Assembly: GCF_036345255.1 (NCBI RefSeq)
Contig: NZ_CP107783.1
Location: 9,355,001 to 9,419,000 of the forward strand
Reading direction: 5' to 3'
DNA length: 64,000 bases
From: Streptomyces sp. NBC_00569
GTDB taxonomy: Bacteria > Actinomycetota > Actinomycetes > Streptomycetales > Streptomycetaceae
Part shown: in pieces, positions 35,179 through 42,911 of the stretch
How positions within the stretch are numbered: the first letter of the stretch is position 1
Layout: each line of letters starts with the position of its first letter
Program-made: the position numbers and the translations under genes
Notes under the pieces: model-generated
The model's database searches: none
What the model was told of the DNA's origin: nothing
What the model saw: only the letters and a program-made list of their open reading frames with translations

Positions 35179-35480
35179 CGCTGCTCTCCGGCCGGGTCGG
35201 TGACGCGGGGTTCGGGGCGCGGCTCGTCGAGCCGGTAGGTGGCCAGCACCTCGTAACTGACGGTGTCGCGCAGGGCGTTGAACCATCGACGGCAGCCGTG
35301 ACTGTGCATCCACCGCTCGGCGAAGGGGCCCTTCGGGTTGTCCCGGTAGAAGACGTACTCGGCCCACTGCCGGTCGTCGAGTTCGGCGGGGTTGTCGGGG
35401 TACGGGACGTGAGCCTGGCCCCCGTAGTGGTATTCGCTCTCGTTGTGGGGACCGCACCATGGGCAGTTGATCAGCAGCAT
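35175..35480 (-). CDS. soxD: Sarcosine oxidase delta subunit
   Basis: 101 residues. Zinc-binding pattern [18 protein letters not shown] at the N-terminus plus the later [15 protein letters not shown], supplying three Cys and a His as in known delta subunits. It lies between soxB (15 bp) and soxA (4-nt overlap) in the conserved B-D-A-G order. Slightly C-terminally extended by a charged tail. Confidence 0.94.
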   Translation of the reverse strand: MLLINCPWCGPHNESEYHYGGQAHVPYPDNPAELDDRQWAEYVFYRDNPKGPFAERWMHSHGCRRWFNALRDTVSYEVLATYRLDEPRPEPRVTDPAGEQR

Positions 35481-35495
35481 CGCAGCAGCGTCCTC

Positions 35496-36725
35496 TCAGT
35501 GGGCCACGGCCGCGGCGCCGTGTTCGTCGATCAGTGCGCCCGTCGTGAAGCGATCGAGGGCGAAGGGGGCGTTCAGCGCGTGCGCCTCACCCGTCGCGAT
35601 GGTGTGCGCGAAGGTCAGGCCGGCGGCCGGCGTGGCCTTGAAGCCGCCGGTGCCCCAGCCGCAGTTGACGAAGAGGTTCTCCACGGGAGTGGCGCTGATG
35701 ATCGGCGAGGCGTCCGGGGTGACGTCGACGATGCCGCCCCAGGTCCGCAGCACATGAGCCCGCGCGAAGATCGGGAAGAGTTCGACCGCGGCGGCCATCT
35801 GTTCTTCGATCACGTGGAAGGAGCCGCGCTGCCCGTATCCGTTGTACGAGTCGACGCCCGCGCCCATCACCAGTTCGCCCTTGTGCGCCTGGGAGACGTA
35901 GACATGGACGTGGTTCGACATGACGACGGTGGGGTGGACCGGCTCGTGGAGCTCGGAGACCAGTGCCTGGAGCGGGTGGGACTGGACGGGGAGGCGGACT
36001 CCGGCCCGCTCGGCGAGCACGCTGCTGTGCCCGGCGGCCGCGAGGCCGACCCGGCCGGCGTTGATGCGGCCGAGGTTGGTCTCGACACCCACGACCTTCT
36101 CGCCGTCCTTGACGAAGCCGGTGACCTCGCAGCCCTGGATCAGGTCGACGCCCATCTCGTCGGCGCGGCGGGCGAGAGCCCAGGCGACGTGATCGTGCTT
36201 GGCGATGCCCGCGCGCGGCTGGAAGGTGCCGCCGAGCACCGGGTACCGGGTGTGGGGGGAGACGTTGAGGATGGGGCAGACCTCGGCGACCTGGTCCGGG
36301 TCGAGCCATTCGGCGTCGACTCCGTTGAGCCGGTTGGCGTTGGCGCGGCGCATGCCCTCGCGGACGTCCTGGAGGGTGTGTGCGAGGTTGAGGACGCCGC
36401 GCTGGCTGAACAGGAAGTCGTAGTCCAGTTCCTCCGGGAGTCCTTCCCACAGCTTGAGCGCGTGCTCGTAGATCGCCGCGCTCTCGTCCCACAGGTAGTT
36501 GGAGCGGATGATCGTGGTGTTGCGGGCCATGTTGCCGCCGGCCAGCCAGCCCTTCTCCAGGACCGCGACATCGGTGATGCCGTGTTCCTTCGCGAGGTAG
36601 TAGGCGGTCGCCAGGCCGTGCCCGCCCGCGCCGACGATGACGACGTCGTACGAGGAGCGCGGCTCGGGGTTGCGCCAGAGGAAGTCCGGGTGTTCCGGCG
36701 GCGCCGGCTGTGGCTGGGCGGTCAT
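35496..36725 (-). CDS. soxB: Sarcosine oxidase beta subunit
   Basis: A 409-residue DAO-fold flavoprotein containing the sarcosine oxidation site and covalent FMN site. FAD motif [20 protein letters not shown] at residues 25-44; covalent flavin-His region expected near 170-185 ([20 protein letters not shown]); C-terminal [20 protein letters not shown]. It oxidises the N-methyl group of sarcosine to an imine, passing electrons on to O2. The start overlaps the glyA stop by 4 nt. Confidence 0.95.
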   Translation of the reverse strand: MTAQPQPAPPEHPDFLWRNPEPRSSYDVVIVGAGGHGLATAYYLAKEHGITDVAVLEKGWLAGGNMARNTTIIRSNYLWDESAAIYEHALKLWEGLPEELDYDFLFSQRGVLNLAHTLQDVREGMRRANANRLNGVDAEWLDPDQVAEVCPILNVSPHTRYPVLGGTFQPRAGIAKHDHVAWALARRADEMGVDLIQGCEVTGFVKDGEKVVGVETNLGRINAGRVGLAAAGHSSVLAERAGVRLPVQSHPLQALVSELHEPVHPTVVMSNHVHVYVSQAHKGELVMGAGVDSYNGYGQRGSFHVIEEQMAAAVELFPIFARAHVLRTWGGIVDVTPDASPIISATPVENLFVNCGWGTGGFKATPAAGLTFAHTIATGEAHALNAPFALDRFTTGALIDEHGAAAVAH

Positions 36726-38071
36726 GCCGCGTCTCCGTTCGGGCGGGGCAGGCGGGGCAGATGGGGGTACAGAGGGAACGCGGCGGCGAGCTTCTCGACC
36801 CGGTCCCGCAGCAGGCTCGCCTGCTCCTCGCCGAGGTGCTCGGGCTTGAGCGCCCCGGCGATGACGTCGGCGACCTCACGGAACTCCTCGGCGCCGAAGC
36901 CGCGTGTGGCCAGCGCCGGTGTACCGATCCGCAGGCCGGAGGAGACCATCGGCGGGCGCGGGTCGAACGGCACCGCGTTGCGGTTGACGGTGATGCCGAC
37001 GCGGTGCAGACGGTCCTCGGCCTGCTGCCCGTCGAGCGCGGAGTTCCGCAGGTCGACGAGGACCAGGTGGACCTCGGTGCCGCCGGTGAGCACGGTGATC
37101 CCGGCCTCGGCCACATCGTCGCTGAGCAGTCGCCCGGCCAGGATGCGGGCGCCGTCCAACGTGCGCTGCTGGCGCTCCTTGAACTCCTCGCTCGCCGCCA
37201 CCTTGAAGGCCACCGCCTTCGCCGCGATGACGTGCTCGAGGGGCCCGCCCTGCTGCCCGGGGAACACCGCGGAGTTGATCTTCTTGGCGAGACCGGCCCG
37301 GCTGAGGACGACTCCGCCGCGCGGACCGCCGAGGGTCTTGTGGGTGGTGGTCGTGACAACGTCCGCGTACGGAACGGGGCTCGGGTGCAGTCCGGCCGCG
37401 ACGAGCCCGGCGAAGTGCGCCATGTCCACCATCAGATAGGCGCCCACCTCGTCGGCGATCCGCCGGAACGCGGCGAAGTCGAGGCGGCGGGGGTAGGCCG
37501 ACCAGCCGGCGACGATCAGCTTGGGCCGGTGCTCGCGCGCGAGCCGCTCGACCTCGTCCATGTCGATACGCAGGTCGGACTCGCTCACGTGGTACGGCAC
37601 GACGTTGTAGAGCTTGCCGGAGAAGTTGATGCGCATGCCGTGGGTCAGGTGACCGCCGTGCGCCAGGTCGAGGCCGAGGATGGTGTCGCCCGGGCTGAGG
37701 AGCGCGAACATCGCCGCGGCGTTGGCCTGGGCGCCCGAGTGCGGCTGCACGTTCGCGGCCTCGGCGCCGAACAGGTCCTTGACCCGGTCGATGGCCAACT
37801 GCTCGACGACGTCCACGTGTTCACAGCCGCCGTAGTAGCGGCGGCCGGGGTAGCCCTCGGCGTACTTGTTCGTGAGGACCGATCCCTGGGCCTCCATGAC
37901 GGCGGCCGGGGCGAAGTTCTCCGACGCGATCATCTCCAGCGTCGACTGCTGGCGGTGCAGCTCGGCGTCGACGGCGGCGGCGATGTCCGGGTCGAGCTCT
38001 CTGAGCGCAAGGGCGTGGAGCGAAGCGGGGGTGGTCGTAGGCGTGGTGATCGACTGGGCGTCCGTTGCCAT
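36722..38071 (-). CDS. glyA: Serine hydroxymethyltransferase
   Basis: 449 residues from ATG 38071 (a GTG two codons upstream is also possible). A PLP enzyme converting glycine plus 5,10-CH2-THF to serine. Seen: [20 protein letters not shown] near residue 45, [32 protein letters not shown], and the PLP lysine in [14 protein letters not shown] about 240. As first gene of the sarcosine operon it consumes both products of sarcosine oxidase. A housekeeping glyA presumably exists elsewhere. A perfect FadR-type palindrome lies 34 bp upstream, shared with the divergent GntR gene. Confidence 0.95.
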   Translation of the reverse strand: MATDAQSITTPTTTPASLHALALRELDPDIAAAVDAELHRQQSTLEMIASENFAPAAVMEAQGSVLTNKYAEGYPGRRYYGGCEHVDVVEQLAIDRVKDLFGAEAANVQPHSGAQANAAAMFALLSPGDTILGLDLAHGGHLTHGMRINFSGKLYNVVPYHVSESDLRIDMDEVERLAREHRPKLIVAGWSAYPRRLDFAAFRRIADEVGAYLMVDMAHFAGLVAAGLHPSPVPYADVVTTTTHKTLGGPRGGVVLSRAGLAKKINSAVFPGQQGGPLEHVIAAKAVAFKVAASEEFKERQQRTLDGARILAGRLLSDDVAEAGITVLTGGTEVHLVLVDLRNSALDGQQAEDRLHRVGITVNRNAVPFDPRPPMVSSGLRIGTPALATRGFGAEEFREVADVIAGALKPEHLGEEQASLLRDRVEKLAAAFPLYPHLPRLPRPNGDAA

Positions 38072-38104
38072 CTGCACACCATTCTGAGAGCCGGCTAATG
38101 AGCA

Positions 38105-38118
38105 ACTGATATATCAGT
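38105..38118. promoter_or_regulatory. GntR (FCD/VanR-type) operator ACTGATATATCAGT
   Basis: A perfect 14-bp palindrome with a TGATATATCA core, strongly AT-rich against the background. It lies between glyA (start 38071) and the divergent GntR gene (start 38166). FCD-domain GntR proteins typically bind such sequences, so it should control both the sarcosine operon and the regulator. Confidence 0.78.
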
Positions 38119-38165
38119 CTGTGCGGTAAGGTATGGGACCTCGATGGACAGGTCAAGGGGGCCTC

Positions 38166-38837
38166 ATGCAGCACGTGGCGACCGAGCCGACGGTCGGTGG
38201 CGAGGAGCTGTCCCTCGCCGAGCGCGCCTACCGCGCCATCCGCGACCAGCTCGTCATGCTCGACATCCGCCCGGGCGCGCCCATCAACGAGGACCAGCTC
38301 GCCCAGTCCCTGGGAGTCGGCCGCACCCCGGTGCGCGAGGCCCTCAAGCGGCTCCAGTACGAGCGCCTCGTCACCACCTATCCGAGGCGCGGCACCTTCG
38401 CCACCGAAGTGAACATCACCGACCTGGCCCATATCTCCGAAGTCCGCCTGGAGCTCGAGCCCTTGGCCGCCGCCCGTGCGGCGCGGCGGGCCACGGCCGA
38501 GGACCGTGCGGCGCTGACGGCCGTACGGCGTGAGCTGGCAGGCGTGGATCCCCGGCACGGCGACGCGGCCGAGCTGATGCACCTGGATCTCAAGGTCCAC
38601 CGTGCCGTGTACGCCGCCACGCACAACCCGTACCTGGAAGACACTCTCATCCGTCACGACAACCTGGCGACGCGGATCTGGTGCCTGTTCATCGACCGGC
38701 TCGCCGACATGGCCGGCCATGTCGAGGAGCACGGACCGCTGATCGACGCGATCGTCGCCGGTGAGCCTGATGCGGCGGCCCAGATCGCCCGCGCACATGT
38801 CGAGGGCTTCGAACGGGCCGTGCGCGACGCCATCTGA
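38166..38837 (+). CDS. GntR-family regulator (FCD/VanR type) of the sarcosine operon
   Basis: 223 residues from ATG 38166 with an AAGGGGG ribosome site. Winged helix at about 20-85 (AYRAIRDQLVMLDIRPGAPI, then LAQSLGVGRTPVREALKRLQ), FCD effector domain at 95-215 with metal-site residues D145 region LHLDLKVHRAVYAATHN, IRHDNLATRIW, and H in AHVEGFERAV. Divergent from glyA-sox across a perfect palindrome. Likely ligand: sarcosine, glycine betaine metabolite or glycine (inference). Confidence 0.9.
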   Translation: MQHVATEPTVGGEELSLAERAYRAIRDQLVMLDIRPGAPINEDQLAQSLGVGRTPVREALKRLQYERLVTTYPRRGTFATEVNITDLAHISEVRLELEPLAAARAARRATAEDRAALTAVRRELAGVDPRHGDAAELMHLDLKVHRAVYAATHNPYLEDTLIRHDNLATRIWCLFIDRLADMAGHVEEHGPLIDAIVAGEPDAAAQIARAHVEGFERAVRDAI

Positions 38838-38930
38838 CCACGGCCCCTGGCCTGGCCGCGGGCCCGACTCGCCTGTCGGGGCGGCGAGTCGACGAACCCG
38901 TGACGCGCCGGAGGCTCTGCGGCCCGCGGG

Positions 38931-39056
38931 TCAGCGCGCGGCGCCCCGCGGCGCCTCGGGGTGCAGCGGGGGCCTGCCGGCAAGGGCGGTCCACAGATGC
39001 GGGGCGACGTCGTCGCCGGGCAGCTGCGCGACCATGAAGCGGACGCAGTGCTCGGT
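38931..39056 (-). pseudogene. Unidentified C-terminal gene fragment
   Basis: The minus-strand frame from about 39056 to a TGA at 38931 reads LTEHCVRFMVAQLPGDDVAP then HLWTALAGRPP and a proline-rich tail. It has the composition of a genuine helical C-terminus, but I do not recognise the family. It has no start or ribosome site and ends at the junction with an aldehyde dehydrogenase remnant on the other strand. Read as a truncated gene with low certainty. Confidence 0.35.
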
Positions 39057-39189
39057 CAACTCACATCTCGTGCTGGCAGCCGAAGTTCCCTGGGGCGGCT
39101 TCAAGGGATCCGGTTACGGCCGGGACCTGTCGGTGTACGCGCTGGACGACTGCTCGCGCACCAAGCACGTCATGCACAACCATGCGCGC
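39046..39189 (+). pseudogene. Relic: C-terminal end of an aldehyde dehydrogenase
   Basis: The plus-strand frame QCSVNSHLVLAAEVPWGGFK, then GSGYGRDLSVYALDDCSRTKHVM matches the last 45 residues of the aminobutyraldehyde/betaine aldehyde dehydrogenase group (usually NTHIPLVAEMPHGGFKHSGYGKDLS). The NAD-binding and catalytic parts are gone. It begins where the opposite-strand fragment at 38931-39056 begins. A polyamine or choline-derived aldehyde would suit the sarcosine neighbourhood (inference). Confidence 0.75.
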
Positions 39190-39286
39190 AGACCTCCGTG
39201 GCCAGGAGAGGAGGGACGCCGAAGTGTCACCCTAAAGTTGAGGTCGAGGGGACGCTCGTCCGGGGGTGTGGCCGAGCCGCCCCCGC

Positions 39287-39742
39287 TCACTCGATCCTGT
39301 TCACCCGGATCAGCGTCTGCTGCCCGTTCGCCACCAGCTTGCGTGCGCCGTCGTCCTGGGCGGCGAAAACCTCCAGCTGACACACGGTCAGGGTCCGCCC
39401 TGCCTTGAGGACGGTTCCGACGGCCTCGAGGTGGTTCCCGAGGGCGGGCGCGAGCAGGTTGATCTTGTATTCGACCGTGAGCACATCGGTGTTCTCGGGG
39501 AACAGAGTGAAGGCCGCGTAGCCACCGGCGCTGTCGGCGATGGAACTGGTGGCGCCGGCGTGGAAGTAGCCGTGCTGCTGGGTGACTTCGGGCCGGGCCG
39601 GGAGCACGATGTGCACGACACCCGGTGCGATGCGCGTGAGCCGCGCACCGAGGTGGGCCATCAGTCCCTGTCGGTCGAAGCTGGCCCGGACGCGCTCCTG
39701 CACTTCGGTGGTCGCCTGCTCCTGGTGCTCGTGGCGTTCCAC
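39287..39742 (-). CDS. PaaI-family hotdog thioesterase
   Basis: 151 residues from GTG 39742, which has AAGGAG six bases upstream. Hotdog fold with HGYFHAGATSSIADSAGGYA (about 56-75) containing the catalytic Asp of the PaaI group, and VEYKINLLAPALGNHLEAVG. It likely hydrolyses aryl- or acyl-CoA thioesters. The gene follows LysE on the same strand, but an 85-bp heptamer array lies between them, so it may have its own promoter. Confidence 0.87.
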   Translation of the reverse strand: MERHEHQEQATTEVQERVRASFDRQGLMAHLGARLTRIAPGVVHIVLPARPEVTQQHGYFHAGATSSIADSAGGYAAFTLFPENTDVLTVEYKINLLAPALGNHLEAVGTVLKAGRTLTVCQLEVFAAQDDGARKLVANGQQTLIRVNRIE

Positions 39743-39755
39743 GTGTTCTCCTTCG

Positions 39756-39842
<87 letters not shown>

Positions 39843-39869
39843 GTGGGCGAGCGCTGTGAGGCGCCTTCG

Positions 39870-40487
39870 TCAGAGGGCCAGGCGTTCGGCCAGAAGGATG
39901 CCGCCGATGACGATCATCATGGCGCCGGAAGCGCGGGTGACGGCCCGGGCCGCCGAGGGCCGGGTCTTCAGGACGGTGCGGGCGAGGACACCGACCGAGA
40001 GGTAGACGACGGCGCACGCCGTCATGTGGAGCACGCTGAGCAACCCCGTCTGCGCGGCGACAGGCCAGCCGTCCGCCGGGTGGATGAACTGCGGGAACAG
40101 CGAGAAGTACAGGAGCAGCGCCTTGGGGTTGAGCCCACTGATCCCGGCTCCCTTGAGCATGATCTGTCCGCGCGACGTGGCCATCGGTTCGGTGGACGCG
40201 CCCAGGGCCGCCGGGCGGCGAAGAACGCCCCAGCCCAGCCACATCAGGTAGGCGGCGCCGGCGAGGGTCAGCGCCGTGAGGACGGTCGCCGAACTCGCCA
40301 CGATCGCCACCAGGCCCACGACGGCGAGCAGGGTGTAGCCCACGTATCCGGCTATCAGCCCGGTGACCGCCGGGACGACCGACCGGCCCCGCAGCCCGGC
40401 GGAGATCGCGTAGGCCCAGTCGGCGCCCGGTGTGAACACCAGCAGAAGATCCACCGCCAGAAATGCCGCCACTGTTGTCGTGTCCAT
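39870..40487 (-). CDS. LysE/RhtB-family amino acid exporter
   Basis: 205 residues, six predicted helices. Family signatures: the N-terminal FLAVDLLLVFTPGADWAYAIS and ISGLNPKALLLYFSLFPQFI in the third or fourth helix. It exports a hydrophilic or basic amino acid. It is divergent from an Lrp/AsnC gene, the usual activator of LysE-type exporters (Corynebacterium uses LysG, others Lrp). Its ribosome site GAGAGGGA sits in the 3' arm of a 9-bp hairpin (40495-40523). Confidence 0.9.
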   Translation of the reverse strand: MDTTTVAAFLAVDLLLVFTPGADWAYAISAGLRGRSVVPAVTGLIAGYVGYTLLAVVGLVAIVASSATVLTALTLAGAAYLMWLGWGVLRRPAALGASTEPMATSRGQIMLKGAGISGLNPKALLLYFSLFPQFIHPADGWPVAAQTGLLSVLHMTACAVVYLSVGVLARTVLKTRPSAARAVTRASGAMMIVIGGILLAERLAL

Positions 40488-40494
40488 CGATCGG

Positions 40495-40523
40495 TCCCTC
40501 TCAGTTTCCGTGCTTGAGAGGGA
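40495..40523 (-). promoter_or_regulatory. Hairpin sequestering the LysE ribosome site
   Basis: TCCCTCTCA (40495-40503) and TGAGAGGGA (40515-40523) are perfect 9-bp arms around an 11-nt loop. In the LysE mRNA the arm nearest the start codon carries the Shine-Dalgarno GAGAGGGA, 8 nt before ATG, so folding would hide it. It could equally be a dyad operator for the divergent Lrp-type regulator. Confidence 0.5.
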
Positions 40524-40598
40524 AGGTTAGGCGCGATGTGTCCGATAGTGTTCCTGTCTTTACTCCATGACCGGGTCATCTGAGGGAGAATCTTCCCC

Positions 40599-41051
40599 AT
40601 GGACGCCATGGACCGGAAAATTCTTACCGAGCTGCAGCTGGACGGCCGCCTGACCATCACCGAGCTGGCCGCCCGTGTGCAGCTGAGCGTCTCGCCCTGC
40701 CATCGCCGGCTGCGGGACCTCGAACGCGAAGGCGCCATCCGCGGCTATCGCGCCGTCGTCGACCCTGCGGCCGTCGGCCTGGATTTCGAAGCCCTGGTCT
40801 TCGCCACCCTGTGCTGGGAGCACCGCGACACCGTCACCGCCTTCGAGGAGGCCGTGACCGCCATCCCTCACGTCATCCAGGCCCAGCGTCTCTTCGGCGA
40901 CCCTGACTACCTGCTGCGCGTCGCCACCGCGGACCTCGCCGCCTACCAGCAGCTCTACGATCAGCAACTGGCCCAACTGCCCGGTGTGCAGCGCCTGACG
41001 TCCACCCTCGTCATGAAGAACGTGGTGCAGGACCGGCCACTGCCCGAGTAG
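40599..41051 (+). CDS. Lrp/AsnC-family transcriptional regulator
   Basis: 150 residues. HTH at 5-50 (DRKILTELQLDGRLTITELA, ARVQLSVSPCHRRLRDLERE) and RAM effector domain at 70-140 (VIQAQRLFGDPDYLLRVATADLAAYQQLYDQ). It is divergent from a LysE-type exporter, which it probably activates when an amino acid accumulates. ATG at 40599 has GAGGGAG upstream. Confidence 0.92.
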   Translation: MDAMDRKILTELQLDGRLTITELAARVQLSVSPCHRRLRDLEREGAIRGYRAVVDPAAVGLDFEALVFATLCWEHRDTVTAFEEAVTAIPHVIQAQRLFGDPDYLLRVATADLAAYQQLYDQQLAQLPGVQRLTSTLVMKNVVQDRPLPE

Positions 41052-41091
41052 CCCCTCGGTGATGTGCTGGTGCCCTGCAGGGCGGTCACCG

Positions 41092-41120
41092 GCCGCTCCG
41101 CCGTGCGTCTGCGGAGCGGC
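41092..41120. terminator. Bidirectional hairpin between convergent lrp-like and ThDP enzyme genes
   Basis: 10-bp perfect arms GCCGCTCCGC (41092-41101) / GCGGAGCGGC (41111-41120), 9-nt loop, in the 100-bp gap between two converging genes. Confidence 0.7.
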
Positions 41121-41151
41121 GTCCTGGAGGTGTGTCCGGGGGAGCCGCGCC

Positions 41152-42705
41152 CTACAGGTGAGGCGGGACCACGGCGTCGATCAGATGGGGGCCCGGTTCC
41201 GCGAACGCGTGGCGGAGCTGATCGGCGAGTTCCTCGCAGGTGGTCGCCCGTGTTGACGGGACGCCCATCCCTTCCGCGATCTTTGCGAAGTTCAGGTCGG
41301 GCGAGGAGAGGTCGAGCAGCGTCTTCGCGGCAGGACCCGAGAGATCGGCGCCGACCCGCAGCATTTCGAGGCGCAGTACGGCGTAGGCGCTGTTGTTCAG
41401 GATGACGGTGGTGACGTCGAGGTTCTCGCGTGCCTGGGTCCACAGGGCCGAGATCGTGTACATCGCGCTGCCGTCGGCCTCCAGGTTGACGACCGGCCGG
41501 TCCGGTGCCGCGAGCGCCGCCCCGGTGGCCACCGGGATGCCCTGCCCGATGGCGCCGCCGGTCAGGGTGAGGACGTCGTGGCGGGGCGCGCCGGCCGTCG
41601 CCGCCGGCAGGGCCGCGCCGGAGGTGTTCGCCTCGTCCGAGACGATCGCGCCGGCGGGGAGCAGGGCGCCGACGACTTCGGCCCAGTTGTTCGCGGTGAG
41701 CGGGCCGCTCGGGAGTGCCGGGAGGGCGGGCTCGGCCAGGGTCGGGAGCGTGTCCGCGGCCACCTGCCCGGCCAGCGCTTCCAGAGCGGCGACCACGTCC
41801 TGGGACGGATCGGCGAGGGTGTGCACCTGGGCGCCCTCCGGTACCAGGTCGCTCGGCTTGCCGGGGTAGGCGAAGAACGACACCGGGGAGCGGGTGCCCG
41901 CCACGATCAGGTGCTTGACGCCGTCCAGTTGGCGGACGGCCTGCTCGGCGAGGTAGCGCAGACGCTCGATGGCGGGCAGGCCCGCGCCGCGCTCCAGTCG
42001 CGCGGGGAAGGTCTCCGCCAGCGCGCGCAAGCCGGTGGCGTTCGCGATCCGGCTGGTCGCGAGGAGCCCGGGCTCGCGGCAGGCCGGGCCGCCGATCAGC
42101 AGCGCGGCGGGTTCGCCGCTGCGCAGGATGTCGGCGATCGATGACACCGTCTGCGGATCGGGAGCCGCAGGAGTACGCGAGGGCAGTGGTGCGGCGACCT
42201 GGCCGCCCTCGTCCCAGGACGCGTCGGCGGGCAGGATCAGCGTCGCGACCTGTCCCGGTGCCTCCATCGAGGCCGCCACCGCGGCCGCGGTGTCGGCCCC
42301 GACCTCGGCGACCCGGTCACTGCGGCGCACCCAGCCGCTCACCGAACCGGCCACCGGATCGATGTCGGACTCCAGGGGAGCGTCGTATTTCTTGTGGTGG
42401 GTGGCGTGGTCGCCCACCACGTTCACGACGGGGGTGTGGGCCCGCCGCGCGTTGTGGAGGTTGGCCAGCCCGTTGCCGAGGCCGGGGCCCAGGTGCAGCA
42501 GCGTGGCGGCCGGTTTGCCGGCGATACGCGCGTATCCGTCGGCGGCCCCGGTGACGGCACCCTCGAACAGGCCGAGCACGCCGCGCATTTCGGGTACGGA
42601 GTCGAGCGCGGCGACGAAGTGCATCTCCGATGTGCCGGGGTTGGCGAAGCACACTTCGACGCCGGTACGGACGAGAGTACGGATCAGCGACTGCGCGCCG
42701 TTCAT
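41152..42705 (-). CDS. Thiamine diphosphate enzyme, acetolactate synthase-like / benzoylformate decarboxylase-like
   Basis: 517 residues of the ThDP decarboxylase/acetolactate synthase family. N-terminal Pyr domain with catalytic Glu in GVLGLFEGAVTGAADGYARI near residue 48; central domain; C-terminal PP domain with the ThDP motif NLEADGSAMYTISALWTQAREN (about 425-445). Shorter than true IlvB (about 560+) and without its FAD-binding pattern, it fits the MdlC-like or DUF-type group annotated as acetolactate synthase large subunit. The ATG at 42705 has GGAGAGG upstream. Substrate unresolved. Monocistronic. Confidence 0.8.
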   Translation of the reverse strand: MNGAQSLIRTLVRTGVEVCFANPGTSEMHFVAALDSVPEMRGVLGLFEGAVTGAADGYARIAGKPAATLLHLGPGLGNGLANLHNARRAHTPVVNVVGDHATHHKKYDAPLESDIDPVAGSVSGWVRRSDRVAEVGADTAAAVAASMEAPGQVATLILPADASWDEGGQVAAPLPSRTPAAPDPQTVSSIADILRSGEPAALLIGGPACREPGLLATSRIANATGLRALAETFPARLERGAGLPAIERLRYLAEQAVRQLDGVKHLIVAGTRSPVSFFAYPGKPSDLVPEGAQVHTLADPSQDVVAALEALAGQVAADTLPTLAEPALPALPSGPLTANNWAEVVGALLPAGAIVSDEANTSGAALPAATAGAPRHDVLTLTGGAIGQGIPVATGAALAAPDRPVVNLEADGSAMYTISALWTQARENLDVTTVILNNSAYAVLRLEMLRVGADLSGPAAKTLLDLSSPDLNFAKIAEGMGVPSTRATTCEELADQLRHAFAEPGPHLIDAVVPPHL

Positions 42706-42832
42706 GGGCGGCCTCTCCGTCGTGGCCGTCCGCGCTGATCGACAGGGCTGACGGCCGGCGACTGTCTGTCGTGGGATACGCGAGGGTTGCCTGGGTCGCC
42801 TGCGGATACTAAGCGGTCGGTAATCCCGTGTC

Positions 42833-42858
42833 GAGGGAGGGACCTCGGTCCCTCCCTC
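42833..42858 (-). terminator. Hairpin terminator after the Orn/Lys/Arg decarboxylase
   Basis: 11-bp perfect arms GAGGGAGGGAC (42833-42843) / GTCCCTCCCTC (42848-42858) with a CTCG tetraloop, 54 bp beyond the decarboxylase stop. Confidence 0.8.
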
Positions 42859-42911
42859 ATCGTCCTCGTCGAAACCCGGCAACGAGGACCCCCGACACCG
42901 GACCGAATCGA

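Noticed and set aside
32308..35460. A longer sarcosine oxidase alpha subunit of 1050 residues
   Set aside because: The extra N-terminus overlaps soxD out of frame; the ATG at 35178 with 4-nt overlap and the family N-terminus fits.
38072..38165. A glycine or THF riboswitch ahead of glyA
   Set aside because: The gap is under 100 bp and is occupied by the GntR palindrome and promoters; no aptamer-like structure is visible.
41152..42705. Calling the ThDP enzyme benzoylformate decarboxylase outright, linking it to pobA and mandelate degradation
   Set aside because: Family motifs fit several ThDP decarboxylases and synthases, and no other mandelate genes are nearby, so only the broad family is supported.
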